64,000 nucleotides of DNA from Macrococcoides caseolyticum (lineage in GTDB: Bacteria > Bacillota > Bacilli > Staphylococcales > Staphylococcaceae): NCBI RefSeq assembly GCF_021366795.1, contig NZ_JAHCPS010000001.1:62001-126000 (forward strand), read 5' to 3'. Position 1 is the stretch's first letter; every line of letters begins with the position of its first letter. The notes beneath the pieces are model-generated. The model saw only the letters and a list, made by a program, of their open reading frames with translations. It was not told the DNA's origin and made no database searches. The position numbers and the translations under genes were made by a program. Shown here piece by piece: positions 34,222 through 44,124 of the stretch.

Positions 34222-35121
34222 CTATTCGCCAACTGTATTCATTAATGTACCAATGCCATCAATCGTTACTTTAATTTCATCGCCTCGTTTTAAATAAACT
34301 GGTGGATTCATACCAGCACCTACACCACTCGGCGTACCTGTAGCAATGATATCTCCTGGATGAAGTGCTACATATTTTGAAATTTCAGCAATTAAGTCGT
34401 CAATCTTTAATACCATATCTCTCGTATTAGCGTCCTGACGAATTTCGTTGTTCACTTTTGTTACAATATTCACCTGCTCAGGTGCCGGTAATTCATCTTT
34501 TGTTACAATATAAGGTCCCATCGGGCATCCTCCGATTAAACTCTTAGATAGAAAAGCTTGAGAATGTGCTTTTTGTAAATCACGAGCTGTAATATCATTA
34601 ATAATGGTATAGCCATATACATAATCAAGGGCCATTGCTTTAGGAATCTTATGTCCGTACTTACCGATTACTACACCAAGTTCGCCTTCATAATCCAATG
34701 CATTCGTTACATCACTATGAGAGGGTATTACGTTCCCATCACCAATTAAACTTGATGGTGCTTTTGTAAACACATATAGCTTTTCTACTTCATTGTTTAA
34801 TTCTGATGCATGTGCAGCATAGTTACGACCGATTGCAATGACATTATTGGTTGGTGTCACAGGTGGTAAAAATTGAATCGCAGTAAAATCATGTTTATAA
34901 GCCGCTTTATTATCTGATGCTTCAACTTTTTCAATTGTCGCACGCACTAATTCCTGAAAGTCTACAGTGTTATTTTGTTGTAGCGCTTCAAGTAATGTTT
35001 TAGGATAATCTCCTTCTTTAAAATCCGCAAAGACTTTAACTAAATCCCATGCTGCATCTTCACGCTTTACTTTTACACCATACGTTACTTTATCATTTAC
35101 TTTAAATGTTAAAAATTTCAT
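34222..35121 (-). CDS. yisK: Fumarylacetoacetate hydrolase family protein (YisK-like)
   Basis: Cytosolic enzyme of 299 residues. The C-terminal FAH domain starts near residue 95 with [14 protein letters not shown] and contains the metal ligands in [14 protein letters not shown] and [14 protein letters not shown], plus the Lys loop [15 protein letters not shown] and [17 protein letters not shown] separate N-terminal domain ([18 protein letters not shown]) is typical of the YisK branch. Bacillus YisK has been reported as an oxaloacetate decarboxylase with a link to cell shape; whether this holds here is an inference. Staphylococci have the same gene beside addA. Confidence 0.88.
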   Translation of the reverse strand: MKFLTFKVNDKVTYGVKVKREDAAWDLVKVFADFKEGDYPKTLLEALQQNNTVDFQELVRATIEKVEASDNKAAYKHDFTAIQFLPPVTPTNNVIAIGRNYAAHASELNNEVEKLYVFTKAPSSLIGDGNVIPSHSDVTNALDYEGELGVVIGKYGHKIPKAMALDYVYGYTIINDITARDLQKAHSQAFLSKSLIGGCPMGPYIVTKDELPAPEQVNIVTKVNNEIRQDANTRDMVLKIDDLIAEISKYVALHPGDIIATGTPSGVGAGMNPPVYLKRGDEIKVTIDGIGTLMNTVGE

Positions 35122-35192
35122 TCTGACACACTCCTCTTCTCTGTTGACCCCATTATACAGAATATTTGTAACTCTTTCATGCTTTTATGTTT

Positions 35193-36212
35193 TTATTCGG
35201 TCTTTTTTAATTTTTTATTTAATATAATGCTAACAATGCTATAAATAAGTGCGATCACAATCGCAACTACAATGGATTGTTGGAATAAAACCTGGATGGT
35301 TTGTGCTGGATAATCTAATTGATTCAAGCCAGTAAATAGGCCATAAATCACAGTGTCTATCAATACAATGGATGCTAAAAATAATCTTATATTAAAATGC
35401 ATGTCACCTTTTATATGATTCAATAAACCAAACAGCATCAACATGACACCTAAACCTTGTAAACTCGATCCTGTGAGGACGATACTAAATTGCAGAAAAT
35501 GATGACTAAAGTGCGTGACAAGTAATTTCAAAGCAGTACCGATAATCAAAAGGATTAATGTCTGAATGAATACCGTGTTAATCATCACTTTACGCTGTGC
35601 ATGATATAAACCAAGCAATACACCTGGCATTATACCAACAATCCATATGAAAAGATAATAGCATAAGTGACGAATAAAATAGGTGATATTCAGCGAAATA
35701 TATGAAATCATTTCATGACGATGATTGATGGCAATAAATTCCTGAAACTGACTCACATTTAAGAATGATTCATAATTAAATAACAACAACATCATCGGAA
35801 TTAACACAACAAATAACGCAACCAAATAGATGAAAATCACAATCATTTGCAGTGTACGCTGTGTTAAATGACGTTGATAAAACCACGCTACCATATAAAG
35901 GGTTAACACAATCATTAGCAAGATACTCATTCTAGAAACGAGTAACGTCCACACCACTGAAAATAACAGTAAAATATGTTTCATACCGAGAGATAGTTGC
36001 GCACAATGTGATGCATGAAAACCCATCACGTAACCCAACATACTGACATGTATCAATAGAATCATCAAATAAATGGCTAAGGTCTTTAATTCTGTTTCGT
36101 GATAGTATTCAAAAGGATTAATCAGTTCAATCGGTTGATTCATAAAAAACGCAATACTTAACGTATAAAAGAATAAGGGAATGACATAGCGTAATACCTT
36201 AATGTGTCTCAT
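35193..36212 (-). CDS. Unrecognised polytopic membrane protein, coupled to addA
   Basis: I do not recognise this family. It has 339 residues and about nine to ten predicted helices, including VLRYVIPLFFYTLSIAFFM, ALFVVLIPMMLLLF, TVFIQTLILLIIGTALKLLV and SIVVAIVIALIYSIVSIIL. Loops are rich in His and Tyr, and the tail is basic (NKKLKKTE). There is no signal peptidase or lipobox motif and no known catalytic motif. Its ATG overlaps the addA stop (ATGA), so it is translated from the addBA mRNA. This suggests either a functional link to DNA repair or a polarity accident. Possibilities are a transporter or a wall-polymer protein; none is supported. Confidence 0.7.
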   Translation of the reverse strand: MRHIKVLRYVIPLFFYTLSIAFFMNQPIELINPFEYYHETELKTLAIYLMILLIHVSMLGYVMGFHASHCAQLSLGMKHILLLFSVVWTLLVSRMSILLMIVLTLYMVAWFYQRHLTQRTLQMIVIFIYLVALFVVLIPMMLLLFNYESFLNVSQFQEFIAINHRHEMISYISLNITYFIRHLCYYLFIWIVGIMPGVLLGLYHAQRKVMINTVFIQTLILLIIGTALKLLVTHFSHHFLQFSIVLTGSSLQGLGVMLMLFGLLNHIKGDMHFNIRLFLASIVLIDTVIYGLFTGLNQLDYPAQTIQVLFQQSIVVAIVIALIYSIVSIILNKKLKKTE

Positions 36213-39200
36213 ACATTCACCTCTACTAAGCCGCCTTCAAAGAAATACAGGTAAGCTATAACAGGTGCATCCAACACTGTTTCGAGCGCTTTTTTATAAT
36301 ATTTCATCTGAATTTCATATTTTTGTGCCATCGCCTTAATTGTTGCTTCTGTTGAACGACCAAGACGTTGTATTACTTTGTCTGTCTTATAATCTAATAA
36401 GTAATAATTTCCTTGATACTTAAATACACAGTCAATCATCCCTTGAACTAGCTGATCTGGGTGCGCATCGACTAAATATTGTTTACCAATGACAAATGGT
36501 AATTCGTGATATATCTCTTCTGCCTGAATCATATACTGGAAGATTGGCTCGGCCATAAATTGAAGGATATGATCGATATTGATATATCTAACATCTCCCG
36601 CATTGATTAAACCTTTTTCCACAAGTTGCTGAATAAATGCATTTAATTCACTTCGCGATAAGACTTTTTGAGGCAATTGCTGCATGACTAAATGCATTAA
36701 AGTTCCAATTTCCTGTGCTGTTTTTTTCTCTTCACTTATAAATTTGGGGCGGTCATACGTTTTTCTTCCAAGCTTAAATTGATTGACATACGTCCAGGTT
36801 GTTAAATCATCTTCAGCCTCTAACTTCTTAATTTCAGATACACTTTCTTTTGTTGGCAGTAAGAAATCTTCAGTATAGGCATACTGATAATCTTTTAATG
36901 CCTCTAGAAAGTCTGCAGATGCACTTTGTTCTACTTCATTTACATCTGATGCCACGTCACCTTCATCTGATATCGATGTAATGATTTCAATTGGAATTTG
37001 AAGCGGTGCCTGATGTTGTAATATCGCTGGCAGAATGAATGATAATGGTGTTGTGGCATTCATTCTATAAAAGACATCGAGTTTATCTGTCATCGCTACG
37101 TTGCGATACTGTTCAATCGTTTCTTCATTTTTCACTGTACCAACAAGTATCAGCTTTTCACGTGCACGTGTGAATGCAACATACATCAGTCTTAATTCTT
37201 CTGAAATTTGTGAGCGTTTAAGATCATGTTTAAAGACGCCATTTAACATCAGTGGAAATGACGCATTTGCGCGTTCGTCAAAATAATGCATCGCAAGACC
37301 CATACGCTGATCGATAAGTAATTCTGACTGCGTATCTCTAAAGTTAAATTGCTTATTTAATCCAGAATAAATCACGAACGGAAATTCTAATCCCTTAGAG
37401 GCATGAACTGTCATCATACGCACGACATCCGCTTCATCGGAAATAATATTGACCTCACCAAAATCTTTTTGGTGACTTAACATATTATCGATGTAGCGAA
37501 TAAACTGAAATAAACCTCGGTAACTTGATTGCTCGAAATGATCCGCTAAACTAATAATTTTCTTTAAGTTTGCTTCGCGCTGAAGCCCTCCTGCAAGCAT
37601 TAAATATTTCTCAATAAAATGCGTATCTTCATAGATATAACGAATTAAATCACTTACACGCATTGACTGCTGACGATTTCTGTAATCTTCAATGTCACTA
37701 AGAACTTGATTGACCTTGACTAATAATACCTCATCATCTCCAGCTGCTTTATACTGGCGCAAGTTTTGATATAAGTAGACAGAAGTATCCATACGACGAA
37801 TCATCGCGAGTTCATTCGCCGTAAACTGATAAATAATACTTCTTAATACACCTGCTAACGGAATATCCTGTAATGGATTATCGATGACGCGTAAAAAGCT
37901 CATAATCGTTTCTACTTCGTCTGTCTTAAAGTAACCTTCCTTACTACTGACGTGAAATGGTATATGATTGTGCTTCATGACCTGCATATGCGACACAGCA
38001 TTACTAAAGCTACGCTCTAAAATCGCTATATCTTTATACGTTGCTTTGCGATAACGTTGCAATTTAACATCATAGACTTGTTCGCTATTCACAATTTCCT
38101 TTATACGACGGGCAATATAGTGACTTTCTGGATTTTCAATATCAAGCGCTTCCTTATTGATGAGCTTCATTTCAGTAGATTGACGCGCTTCATCATATGG
38201 CGCGCCGTAATATAACTTTTGTGAATCATCATAATTAATATCACCTACCGTCTCATCCATAATTCGTTCAAAAATTGCATTGGTATCATCAATGACAGAT
38301 AATCGCGAACGGAAGTTCTGAGATAGTTCAATAACTTTCCCAGTATTATCACGTTTAAACGCAGCATATTTTTGAAGGAATAATTCCGGTTCAGCTTGTC
38401 TAAACTTATAGATGGATTGCTTCACATCACCGACCATAAATAAATTCCCTTGTGATTCCGGATGTTGTTTAATCGCCTGGATAATACTTTCCTGTACGCG
38501 ATTGGTATCCTGATATTCATCGATTAAAATTTCATGATAATGTTCACGTAAGTAACGTGCGATTTCTGTTGGTTCATTATTATTAAGCAATATTTGTAAC
38601 GCAAAATGTTCATAGTCACTAAAGTCAATTACCTTACGTTCACGCTTTAACTGTCCAAAGCGATCAATAACGTGCTTGACTAATCCCGTCAGAGCCTCCA
38701 CTTCACCATACATCGCTTGAATATCTTGAGCCATCTCATTTGGATGTGCATAGAGTAGGCCTTGTAAATTCGTTACAATTGCCTTGACTTGTTTGATATC
38801 TGCTGTAATTAAATCATTCATTAATTTAGCTTCCGGATCATCCTTTGATTTGACTGCCGGCTTTCTTCCGATTGTTAAATGTTGAATACATTCAAACTGC
38901 ACAGTTAAGTCTTCTGGCATAGTAAGCGCTTCATAAATCTCCTGCAAATAACTTAAAGTCTTATCAAACGCTTCACTAATACAATAAGTTTCAGCACGAC
39001 GTATAAGTTGTAATGCTTGTTCTAGTTCACTATTAACAAGTGACGCTAGACGCTTAAAATTATCATCTGTAACGTTCGCATTTTTGTAAGTCGCTTTTAT
39101 CTGATTCAGCCAATGTGATGGATTACTGTTAGCAATTGCATAGTAATACATACTTTCAAGCAACTGTCTGAGTGTCGCATCACTACGCTCATTCGTTAAA

Positions 39201-39673
39201 TGTAATATCAACTTAAGTTGATTAGAATCAAGATTGTGATAGGCATCCTCCATCACATCATCAATTGCCTGCATCAATAGTAATGACATCTCTTCATCAT
39301 TACCTGTTCGAAATGTCGGATCTAAATCAATGGTGTAGTAATACTTTTCGATTAAATTCAGACAAAAGCGATGAAGTGTTGAAATTTCTGCCTGATGAAT
39401 TTTAACAAGTTGACGCTTTAAATGTTCTGTTGGATTATCTTTTACTTCATTAATGAGTCGTGCATGAATACGTTCACGCATCTCCTTGGCGCTTGCATTT
39501 GTGAATGTAACGACCAGCATTTCGTCTATATTGATATTTTTATCAATGATTTTTCTAATAATACGCTCTACTAATACAGCAGTCTTACCACTACCTGCTG
39601 CAGCAGATACAAGGGTATCCTGCCCATATGTATCAATCGCTGTCTGTTGATCTTTAGTCCATGTCATTGCCAC
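36209..39673 (-). CDS. addA: ATP-dependent helicase/nuclease subunit A
   Basis: Large subunit of the AddAB (RexAB) double-strand-break processing enzyme, 1154 residues. It has a UvrD-type helicase: Walker A SAAAGSGKTAVLVERI (about 22-37), Walker B LIDEYQDTNRVQE, motif III GDVKQSIYKFR and motif VI LMYVAFTRAREKL. The C-terminal RecB-like nuclease has YYLLDYKTDKV with the catalytic Asp/Lys. The start GTG at 39671-39673 lies behind AAAGGGGATC and inside the end of addB (20-base overlap). Together with AddB it resects ends until a Chi-like site. Confidence 0.96.
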   Translation of the reverse strand: MAMTWTKDQQTAIDTYGQDTLVSAAAGSGKTAVLVERIIRKIIDKNINIDEMLVVTFTNASAKEMRERIHARLINEVKDNPTEHLKRQLVKIHQAEISTLHRFCLNLIEKYYYTIDLDPTFRTGNDEEMSLLLMQAIDDVMEDAYHNLDSNQLKLILHLTNERSDATLRQLLESMYYYAIANSNPSHWLNQIKATYKNANVTDDNFKRLASLVNSELEQALQLIRRAETYCISEAFDKTLSYLQEIYEALTMPEDLTVQFECIQHLTIGRKPAVKSKDDPEAKLMNDLITADIKQVKAIVTNLQGLLYAHPNEMAQDIQAMYGEVEALTGLVKHVIDRFGQLKRERKVIDFSDYEHFALQILLNNNEPTEIARYLREHYHEILIDEYQDTNRVQESIIQAIKQHPESQGNLFMVGDVKQSIYKFRQAEPELFLQKYAAFKRDNTGKVIELSQNFRSRLSVIDDTNAIFERIMDETVGDINYDDSQKLYYGAPYDEARQSTEMKLINKEALDIENPESHYIARRIKEIVNSEQVYDVKLQRYRKATYKDIAILERSFSNAVSHMQVMKHNHIPFHVSSKEGYFKTDEVETIMSFLRVIDNPLQDIPLAGVLRSIIYQFTANELAMIRRMDTSVYLYQNLRQYKAAGDDEVLLVKVNQVLSDIEDYRNRQQSMRVSDLIRYIYEDTHFIEKYLMLAGGLQREANLKKIISLADHFEQSSYRGLFQFIRYIDNMLSHQKDFGEVNIISDEADVVRMMTVHASKGLEFPFVIYSGLNKQFNFRDTQSELLIDQRMGLAMHYFDERANASFPLMLNGVFKHDLKRSQISEELRLMYVAFTRAREKLILVGTVKNEETIEQYRNVAMTDKLDVFYRMNATTPLSFILPAILQHQAPLQIPIEIITSISDEGDVASDVNEVEQSASADFLEALKDYQYAYTEDFLLPTKESVSEIKKLEAEDDLTTWTYVNQFKLGRKTYDRPKFISEEKKTAQEIGTLMHLVMQQLPQKVLSRSELNAFIQQLVEKGLINAGDVRYINIDHILQFMAEPIFQYMIQAEEIYHELPFVIGKQYLVDAHPDQLVQGMIDCVFKYQGNYYLLDYKTDKVIQRLGRSTEATIKAMAQKYEIQMKYYKKALETVLDAPVIAYLYFFEGGLVEVNV

Positions 39674-42600
39674 TTGATTGATCCCCTTTCATTACAGCTT
39701 CAATTGGATCTATTTTTTCCTTCATCTCTCTAATATCATTCCCATTTAATAACGCATCGATATGACACACTGCTTTAAAATCACAAAATTTACAAGGTAA
39801 TTGATGCTCATACATGAACGGATTAATCTGACAATTCCCTTGCAATACATTTTCAGCGGTTGTCTTGAAATTGTTTCGGTTGTGCTGAATAAATTTATGT
39901 ATCACTTCAACGGGCAATACTTTAGACGCTTGAGTAAACTCACCCGATTTCTTTAAACTTACCGGGACGATATCTGACTTACTGGTTTCATATATGGATT
40001 CATCAAAGTAAGGTAAAATTGCCTGGTCATCGACAATATACCCTTCCATTTTATATTTGTTTCGACGCATCGCAATTAAATCCTGTGATAATTCCTGTTT
40101 ATTGTTGAGTTTGAGTTTCGGCTCATACACATGGAAGTAGAGCATCCCTGCAGGAATAACGTCATCTTTTAAACCGAGCGCCTTCTTATTCTGTAGTACG
40201 ACATCCATATAGGTCATCATCTGCATCTGAATGCCATAATACACTTTGCGTAAATCTAGTTCTGTATGCCCAGATTTATAATCAATCACTGAAACATAAT
40301 CATGATCCATTTGATTCAGAATATCGATTCTATCAATCTGTCCACTAATTTCTACGCGTTGACCAGAGTTAAGGATAATTTGCTGACTCTGTAATGGCCC
40401 TTGACGCCCAAATCGCGTTTCAAATTTAGACATTTTAAAGCCACTATTTTTCTGATGTGTTTGAATCATTGTAAAAGCATCGGTTAACATTGCTTCTATC
40501 TTTAAAATCATAAATCTGTAATGCTGTTTAGAATACATAATTTCAAATTGGACTGTCGGTAAATGTTGTTGTAAATATGCTCTGATTGCTAATCTAATTT
40601 CTTCTTTCGTAACTTTAAGAATGTTATCTTTAAATGCCTCACTTAAATAAGCCAACACTTCATGATATATATTACCGAGTTGAAAACTTTGTATTTCAAA
40701 ATTATCACGTGGTCTTAATCGAAGACCATGGCTGGCAAAATGCTTAAACGCACATTGATTAAATGTTTCAAATCTCGAAACACTCGCCTTGATTGTATCA
40801 CCATATAAATGATTGACATTCGTTTCATGAATTGGTGTAGTCTGATTACGATAGTTCACTAATTCAAATATGGACTGATAACCATTGTGCATATAAAATG
40901 CTTTAACTGATTTAAAGGCCTCATCATCAAAATGTCTCGCTGCAATACTTACCCCAGACTGAATGGTCGTAATCAATTGTTTCGGTGTGAAATCTTTCGT
41001 GTACACCCAATTCAAGCACTGCATTTGCTTTAAATCCTGAATATATGGGGATGGACGCATGGCTTCATAGGATAAATTCATTAAGCTATAAGATAAATAT
41101 AATTCATCTGTCGCGTTACTCATCGCAATGTATGCAACAAAACGTTCATCCTGTGTTAGTAAATCCGTCGTAGGTGAAAGCTTTAAACCACCCAGTTCTG
41201 ATATTCTACGTTTCTCGCTATCTGTAATAATTGCATCTTCTTTAATCCGACGTGGTAAAATCTCATCATTAAATCCACAGATAAAGACGCACTTTTTATT
41301 TTCTATCTTGGCTAAATCGATGTTTAATATTTGAATTTGGTCGAGCCCTTGTGGTGCTGCACTAAATTCAAGTGCTTCAAAACCGACATCAATTATTTCT
41401 GCCATCGTCTTATAGTCCATCGTTCTGTCGTGTAACACTTGAACAAAATCATCCAGTACCTGATTAATCCCTGTCAGTAACTGATCAAACTCAAGTGCCT
41501 GGTAGTTCTGACCCGCTTCAATCATTTTATCCTTTTGCAACATTAAATAGACAGGCAGTTCAATCAATTCTATAAATTGATACAACTGTGTTGCAAATAT
41601 CGTCGCATTATCTGCTGATGTCAATGCTTTTCTAAATGGCTCAATCAATTGAATGGTATGGTCAACGTCATTTAAGAATTGCGCCCATTCTTCTGTCGAA
41701 TACATATCATCTTTACTATAATGGAGTTTGCGTTTTTCAAGTAAATCCTGGTAGCGCATCCCACGTGTAATCATCACATTTTCAAGCATATCCGCAAACT
41801 GCAAATCGATATGCATACTTTTAGTTAAGAGACCTGTCTTCAATGCGCGAAAGAGATGATCCAGCTGATATGTATTTTTAAAGAAGTCCAGCAATGAACG
41901 AATCATTTCTATACTATGGTGATGATGCATTTTTTCTTTTAAATCCGTATGGTAAGGTATCCCGATTTGCTTGGCACGTTTCACTAATGCTTGTGCATAA
42001 CTTTCATCTCGATATAAAACGGCGATATCTTTATATCGATAATCATTTTTACCTAAATTAAATATTTTATGCATAATTGCATTGACTTCTGCCTGCAAAT
42101 TTTCCGCTTCTAATATGGTGATACAATCACTAGGTGGATTGATCAACGCAGCATCAAAATTTTCTTCCAGATAACTTAAAGCAGGCGTGTTAAATCGATA
42201 TTTTTTTGTAAATGTTATAATTTCAAAAGACAATTGATGCATTGTCAGATACGCCTTAAGATTGTTAAACGTTTCTTCAGTTTTACGGAAGAGGTCGCTT
42301 TGATGCACTGGATCTAGTGTTAACGCAATAGAGACAGATCGAGCATGCTGACAGAGTGCTGTAATTACTAAATATTCGATGGTTGTAAAGTTGTAGAAAC
42401 CATCAATTAATATATCTGCTTTCTTAATGGTCTCCGACTGTTCAATTAATTGAATTAAATGATAAAGGGTATCTTCTGACTGCATAAATTCATGTGCCAT
42501 TTCTTTTTCTAAAGCATCATAAATCAGTGCAATGTCATGTAATTTATCTTGTGTTCTTACTTCTAATTGTTCATGCATAAGCGAATGGATATCCTCTGCT

Positions 42601-43007
42601 GAAACATGATATTTCTTCAGTTCACTTATCGTTTGACTTAGTTTCTGACTGAATCCATAATATTGGCTTGATGTCTTAAAGCGCTTCAATTCAGATTGAT
42701 GCGTTGCGATAACATCATACGTCAGCATTTCAACACCTGCTTTAGATATCGGCGTCAAATCTGTGCCGCCAAGCTCACTCTTTAATCGCCAGTATAATCG
42801 GTCAAAAGAATAAATGGCAGTACGCATACTTCCTTTAATATTCTTATCCTGGCTCAATGCCTGTTCTATCGAGAATGTACTTTGTCTTGGTGCTATCATA
42901 ATAATAGGGTCACCCAGTGGCTGTTCTTTTATTTTTTGTTTAATCGATTCTACCAGTGCATGGGTCTTACCTGTACCACGTCTACCTAATAAAAAACTTA
43001 TCGTCAT
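39654..43007 (-). CDS. addB: ATP-dependent helicase/nuclease subunit B
   Basis: Partner subunit, 1117 residues. The N-terminal helicase-like domain has Walker A GRRGTGKTHALVE. The C-terminal nuclease carries VSVIDYKSGHTELDLRKVYYG. Cysteines for the [4Fe-4S] staple are seen in FETFNQCAFKHFASHGLRLR and CKFCDFKAVCHID (C-x2-C-x5-C). I use the ATG at 43005-43007 (MTISFLLGRRGTGKT) behind AGGGGGAT; the 19 extra upstream codons overlap a terminator hairpin. The hairpin lies directly ahead of its ribosome site, downstream of spsB, so addBA may depend on read-through or on a promoter inside spsB. Confidence 0.96.
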   Translation of the reverse strand: MTISFLLGRRGTGKTHALVESIKQKIKEQPLGDPIIMIAPRQSTFSIEQALSQDKNIKGSMRTAIYSFDRLYWRLKSELGGTDLTPISKAGVEMLTYDVIATHQSELKRFKTSSQYYGFSQKLSQTISELKKYHVSAEDIHSLMHEQLEVRTQDKLHDIALIYDALEKEMAHEFMQSEDTLYHLIQLIEQSETIKKADILIDGFYNFTTIEYLVITALCQHARSVSIALTLDPVHQSDLFRKTEETFNNLKAYLTMHQLSFEIITFTKKYRFNTPALSYLEENFDAALINPPSDCITILEAENLQAEVNAIMHKIFNLGKNDYRYKDIAVLYRDESYAQALVKRAKQIGIPYHTDLKEKMHHHHSIEMIRSLLDFFKNTYQLDHLFRALKTGLLTKSMHIDLQFADMLENVMITRGMRYQDLLEKRKLHYSKDDMYSTEEWAQFLNDVDHTIQLIEPFRKALTSADNATIFATQLYQFIELIELPVYLMLQKDKMIEAGQNYQALEFDQLLTGINQVLDDFVQVLHDRTMDYKTMAEIIDVGFEALEFSAAPQGLDQIQILNIDLAKIENKKCVFICGFNDEILPRRIKEDAIITDSEKRRISELGGLKLSPTTDLLTQDERFVAYIAMSNATDELYLSYSLMNLSYEAMRPSPYIQDLKQMQCLNWVYTKDFTPKQLITTIQSGVSIAARHFDDEAFKSVKAFYMHNGYQSIFELVNYRNQTTPIHETNVNHLYGDTIKASVSRFETFNQCAFKHFASHGLRLRPRDNFEIQSFQLGNIYHEVLAYLSEAFKDNILKVTKEEIRLAIRAYLQQHLPTVQFEIMYSKQHYRFMILKIEAMLTDAFTMIQTHQKNSGFKMSKFETRFGRQGPLQSQQIILNSGQRVEISGQIDRIDILNQMDHDYVSVIDYKSGHTELDLRKVYYGIQMQMMTYMDVVLQNKKALGLKDDVIPAGMLYFHVYEPKLKLNNKQELSQDLIAMRRNKYKMEGYIVDDQAILPYFDESIYETSKSDIVPVSLKKSGEFTQASKVLPVEVIHKFIQHNRNNFKTTAENVLQGNCQINPFMYEHQLPCKFCDFKAVCHIDALLNGNDIREMKEKIDPIEAVMKGDQSSGNDMD

Positions 43008-43021
43008 AACTATCCCCCTAT

Positions 43022-43058
43022 AAAAAATGCACTTCTTATAATAAATTATAAAAAGTGC
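43022..43058 (-). terminator. Terminator between spsB and addB
   Basis: On the minus strand, arms GCACTTTTTATAAT/ATTATAAGAAGTGC (one mismatch) followed by A and T6, ending 4 bases before the addB ribosome site. Confidence 0.75.
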
Positions 43059-43066
43059 GTGCACGT

Positions 43067-43627
43067 TTATTTTGGATCAAAATTATAATGGAAACTATTA
43101 AATGGCCAATAACGTAAAGCAACTTCTCCGACCACTTGATCTTCATCAATCAGACCGAAATATCGACTATCTTTACTTACTTCACGATTGTCTCCAAGCA
43201 CAAGTAACTTGCCTTTAGGAATGACATTCTTACCTTTTGCATTCACAAGATCTTTAACACTAAAGTTTTCCGTCAGTAAAATATTTGTTTTTGCGACTTT
43301 ATTTTCTTCAAGATACGGTTCATCAACTTTCTTTCCGTTGACAAGCAACTCGTCATCACGATATTGTACCGTATCACCTGAAGTACCAATCACGCGTTTT
43401 ACATAGTCTGACTTTTCATCTGCATGAAAGACTAATACATCACCTTTATCCATTTTTCCTGTCGCATAGCCAATTTTATTGACAATCACTTTTTCGCCAT
43501 CTTTTAATGTTGGGTCCATTGAATCGCCTTTTACTGTATATGTAACAAATAAAAACTGATTAATAACAAATATAAGTGCAAGCGCAACAATTATTGCAAT
43601 GAACCATTCTATGATTTCCTTTTTCAA
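43067..43627 (-). CDS. spsB: Type I signal peptidase SpsB
   Basis: Membrane-bound serine protease of 186 residues that removes signal peptides of exported proteins. One N-terminal helix (IIEWFIAIIVALALIFVINQ) precedes the catalytic domain. The Ser-Lys dyad is S36 in TVKGDSMDPTLKDGE and K77 in DYVKRVIGTSGD; S. aureus SpsB uses the same numbers. The C-terminal GDNREVSKDSRYFG motif is complete. It follows spsA after 11 bases. In S. aureus this is the essential signal peptidase. Confidence 0.96.
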   Translation of the reverse strand: MKKEIIEWFIAIIVALALIFVINQFLFVTYTVKGDSMDPTLKDGEKVIVNKIGYATGKMDKGDVLVFHADEKSDYVKRVIGTSGDTVQYRDDELLVNGKKVDEPYLEENKVAKTNILLTENFSVKDLVNAKGKNVIPKGKLLVLGDNREVSKDSRYFGLIDEDQVVGEVALRYWPFNSFHYNFDPK

Positions 43628-43638
43628 AATGCCACCTC

Positions 43639-44124
43639 TTATTTTTTATTCCAGTACGTATAAATGACTTTGCCCAGAAACTGATTGCGACGTATGCATC
43701 CAAAAGTTCTGGAATCTACACTTTCATCCACATTATCACCAAGAACAATGTAACAATCATTCGGAATAATGCGGTAAGATTGATTGTTGTGCTTGAGGAG
43801 TGCATGCATCGTTTTGTCTTTAAAAGTTGTTTCTTGCCCATTAATATATACGCTATCTTTATAAATCTTTAAATAATCACCGGGCGTTGCAACAATGCGC
43901 TTGACCATCACTTCATTCTCATTGAGTTTAAAGAAATAAATATCACCTTGTTGCGGAGGAATCACTACATCAATCAATTGATTGACCAGTACGCGATCAC
44001 CGTCATGTAAAGTGGGTGTCATTGAGTGTCCATCAATGATATAGTTCGAAATAATAAATGATCTGACAAAAATGACAATTAACAGCGCAACAATAAGTGA
44101 CTTTATCCAGCTTATTGATTTCAT
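43639..44124 (-). CDS. spsA: Type I signal peptidase homologue SpsA, catalytic dyad intact
   Basis: Signal peptidase paralogue of 161 residues with one N-terminal helix (LIVALLIVIFVRSFIISNYI). Unlike SpsA of S. aureus, which from memory lacks both catalytic residues, this protein has Ser34 in IDGHSMTPTLHDGDR and Lys75 in EVMVKRIVATPGD, plus the GDNVDESVDSRTFG box. It therefore looks like an active second signal peptidase. It overlaps the TVP38 gene by 4 bases and precedes spsB, so all three are cotranscribed. A different cleavage preference from SpsB is possible but not readable. Confidence 0.92.
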   Translation of the reverse strand: MKSISWIKSLIVALLIVIFVRSFIISNYIIDGHSMTPTLHDGDRVLVNQLIDVVIPPQQGDIYFFKLNENEVMVKRIVATPGDYLKIYKDSVYINGQETTFKDKTMHALLKHNNQSYRIIPNDCYIVLGDNVDESVDSRTFGCIRRNQFLGKVIYTYWNKK

